Positions 6,280 to 6,298 of a DNA stretch of 6,298 bases are shown one piece after another; the stretch's first letter is position 1; every line of letters starts with the position of its first letter. The notes beneath the pieces were generated by a model. It saw nothing but the letters and a program-made list of their open reading frames with translations. It did no database searches and had not been told where the DNA came from. This DNA comes from Erysipelotrichia bacterium. Lineage in GTDB: Bacteria > Bacillota_I > Bacilli_A > RFN20 > CAG-826. The stretch covers positions 1-6,298 of the forward strand of contig JAAZFO010000004.1 of assembly GCA_012511695.1 (NCBI GenBank). The letters are read 5' to 3'. A program made the position numbers and the translations under genes.

Positions 6280-6289
6280 CTAGACGTCA
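6280..6289 (-). repeat. 10-base inverted repeat flanking the exporter gene, right copy
   Basis: CTAGACGTCA on the + strand is the exact reverse complement of 4816-4825. It lies 12 bases beyond the CCGTGTCT arm (6260-6267) of the terminator hairpin, the same spacing as at the left copy. Confidence 0.4.
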
Positions 6290-6298
6290 ATTATTGGA

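Noticed and set aside
4796..6289. MATE gene as a mobile cassette bounded by inverted repeats
   Set aside because: The repeats are only 10 bases, there is no transposase or integrase and no target-site duplication that I can see. A shared terminator-like 3' end explains them better.
1..6298. CRISPR array, tRNA, rRNA or phage/defence genes
   Set aside because: No regularly spaced repeats, no tRNA-like fold or rRNA stretch, and no nuclease, helicase, integrase or methyltransferase motifs were found on either strand.

Overview
The window is AT-rich, with the dense, short-gapped gene layout of a low-GC Gram-positive-type bacterium (Bacillota, or a relative near the Mollicutes such as the acholeplasma-like lineages). 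Every tryptophan codon I checked in the recognised genes is TGG, and one gene ends in TGA inside a textbook ATGA overlap. The standard code therefore applies and a Mycoplasma-type code is unlikely. The UDP-glucose dehydrogenase resembles the Bacillota form of that enzyme. I cannot name the genus.

Layout, left to right. (1) The 3' part of an unrecognised gene on the + strand, open from the left edge to 968. (2) A hairpin at 972-1002 that can serve as a shared terminator for this gene and the operon converging on it. (3) A two-gene minus-strand operon: a UDP-glucuronate 4-epimerase-like enzyme (3261-2293), then UDP-glucose 6-dehydrogenase (2296-1031), joined by a 4-base ATGA overlap. (4) A divergent promoter region of about 110 bases. 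(5) A + strand pair of unrecognised envelope genes, a six-helix membrane protein (3372-4061) and a single-anchor protein (4061-4678), overlapping by one base. (6) A convergent 147-base gap (4679-4825) with inverted repeats. (7) A MATE-family multidrug/cation exporter on the minus strand (6211-4826). (8) A strong minus-strand terminator (6238-6267), probably ending a gene that lies mostly to the right of the window.

The dehydrogenase oxidises UDP-glucose to UDP-glucuronate and the epimerase would convert that to UDP-galacturonate, an acidic sugar donor for capsule, exopolysaccharide or cell-wall glycan. No glycosyltransferase or polymer exporter is in view. The dehydrogenase carries asparagine where the family has an active-site lysine, which is the most concrete biochemical oddity here. 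The second theme is promoter placement: TATAAT boxes sit 5-6 bases before the ATG of three separate genes, suggesting leaderless or nearly leaderless mRNAs. I see no CRISPR array, transposase, phage gene, tRNA or rRNA, and nothing that amounts to a clear new multi-gene system. The envelope gene pair is the best candidate for something undescribed.
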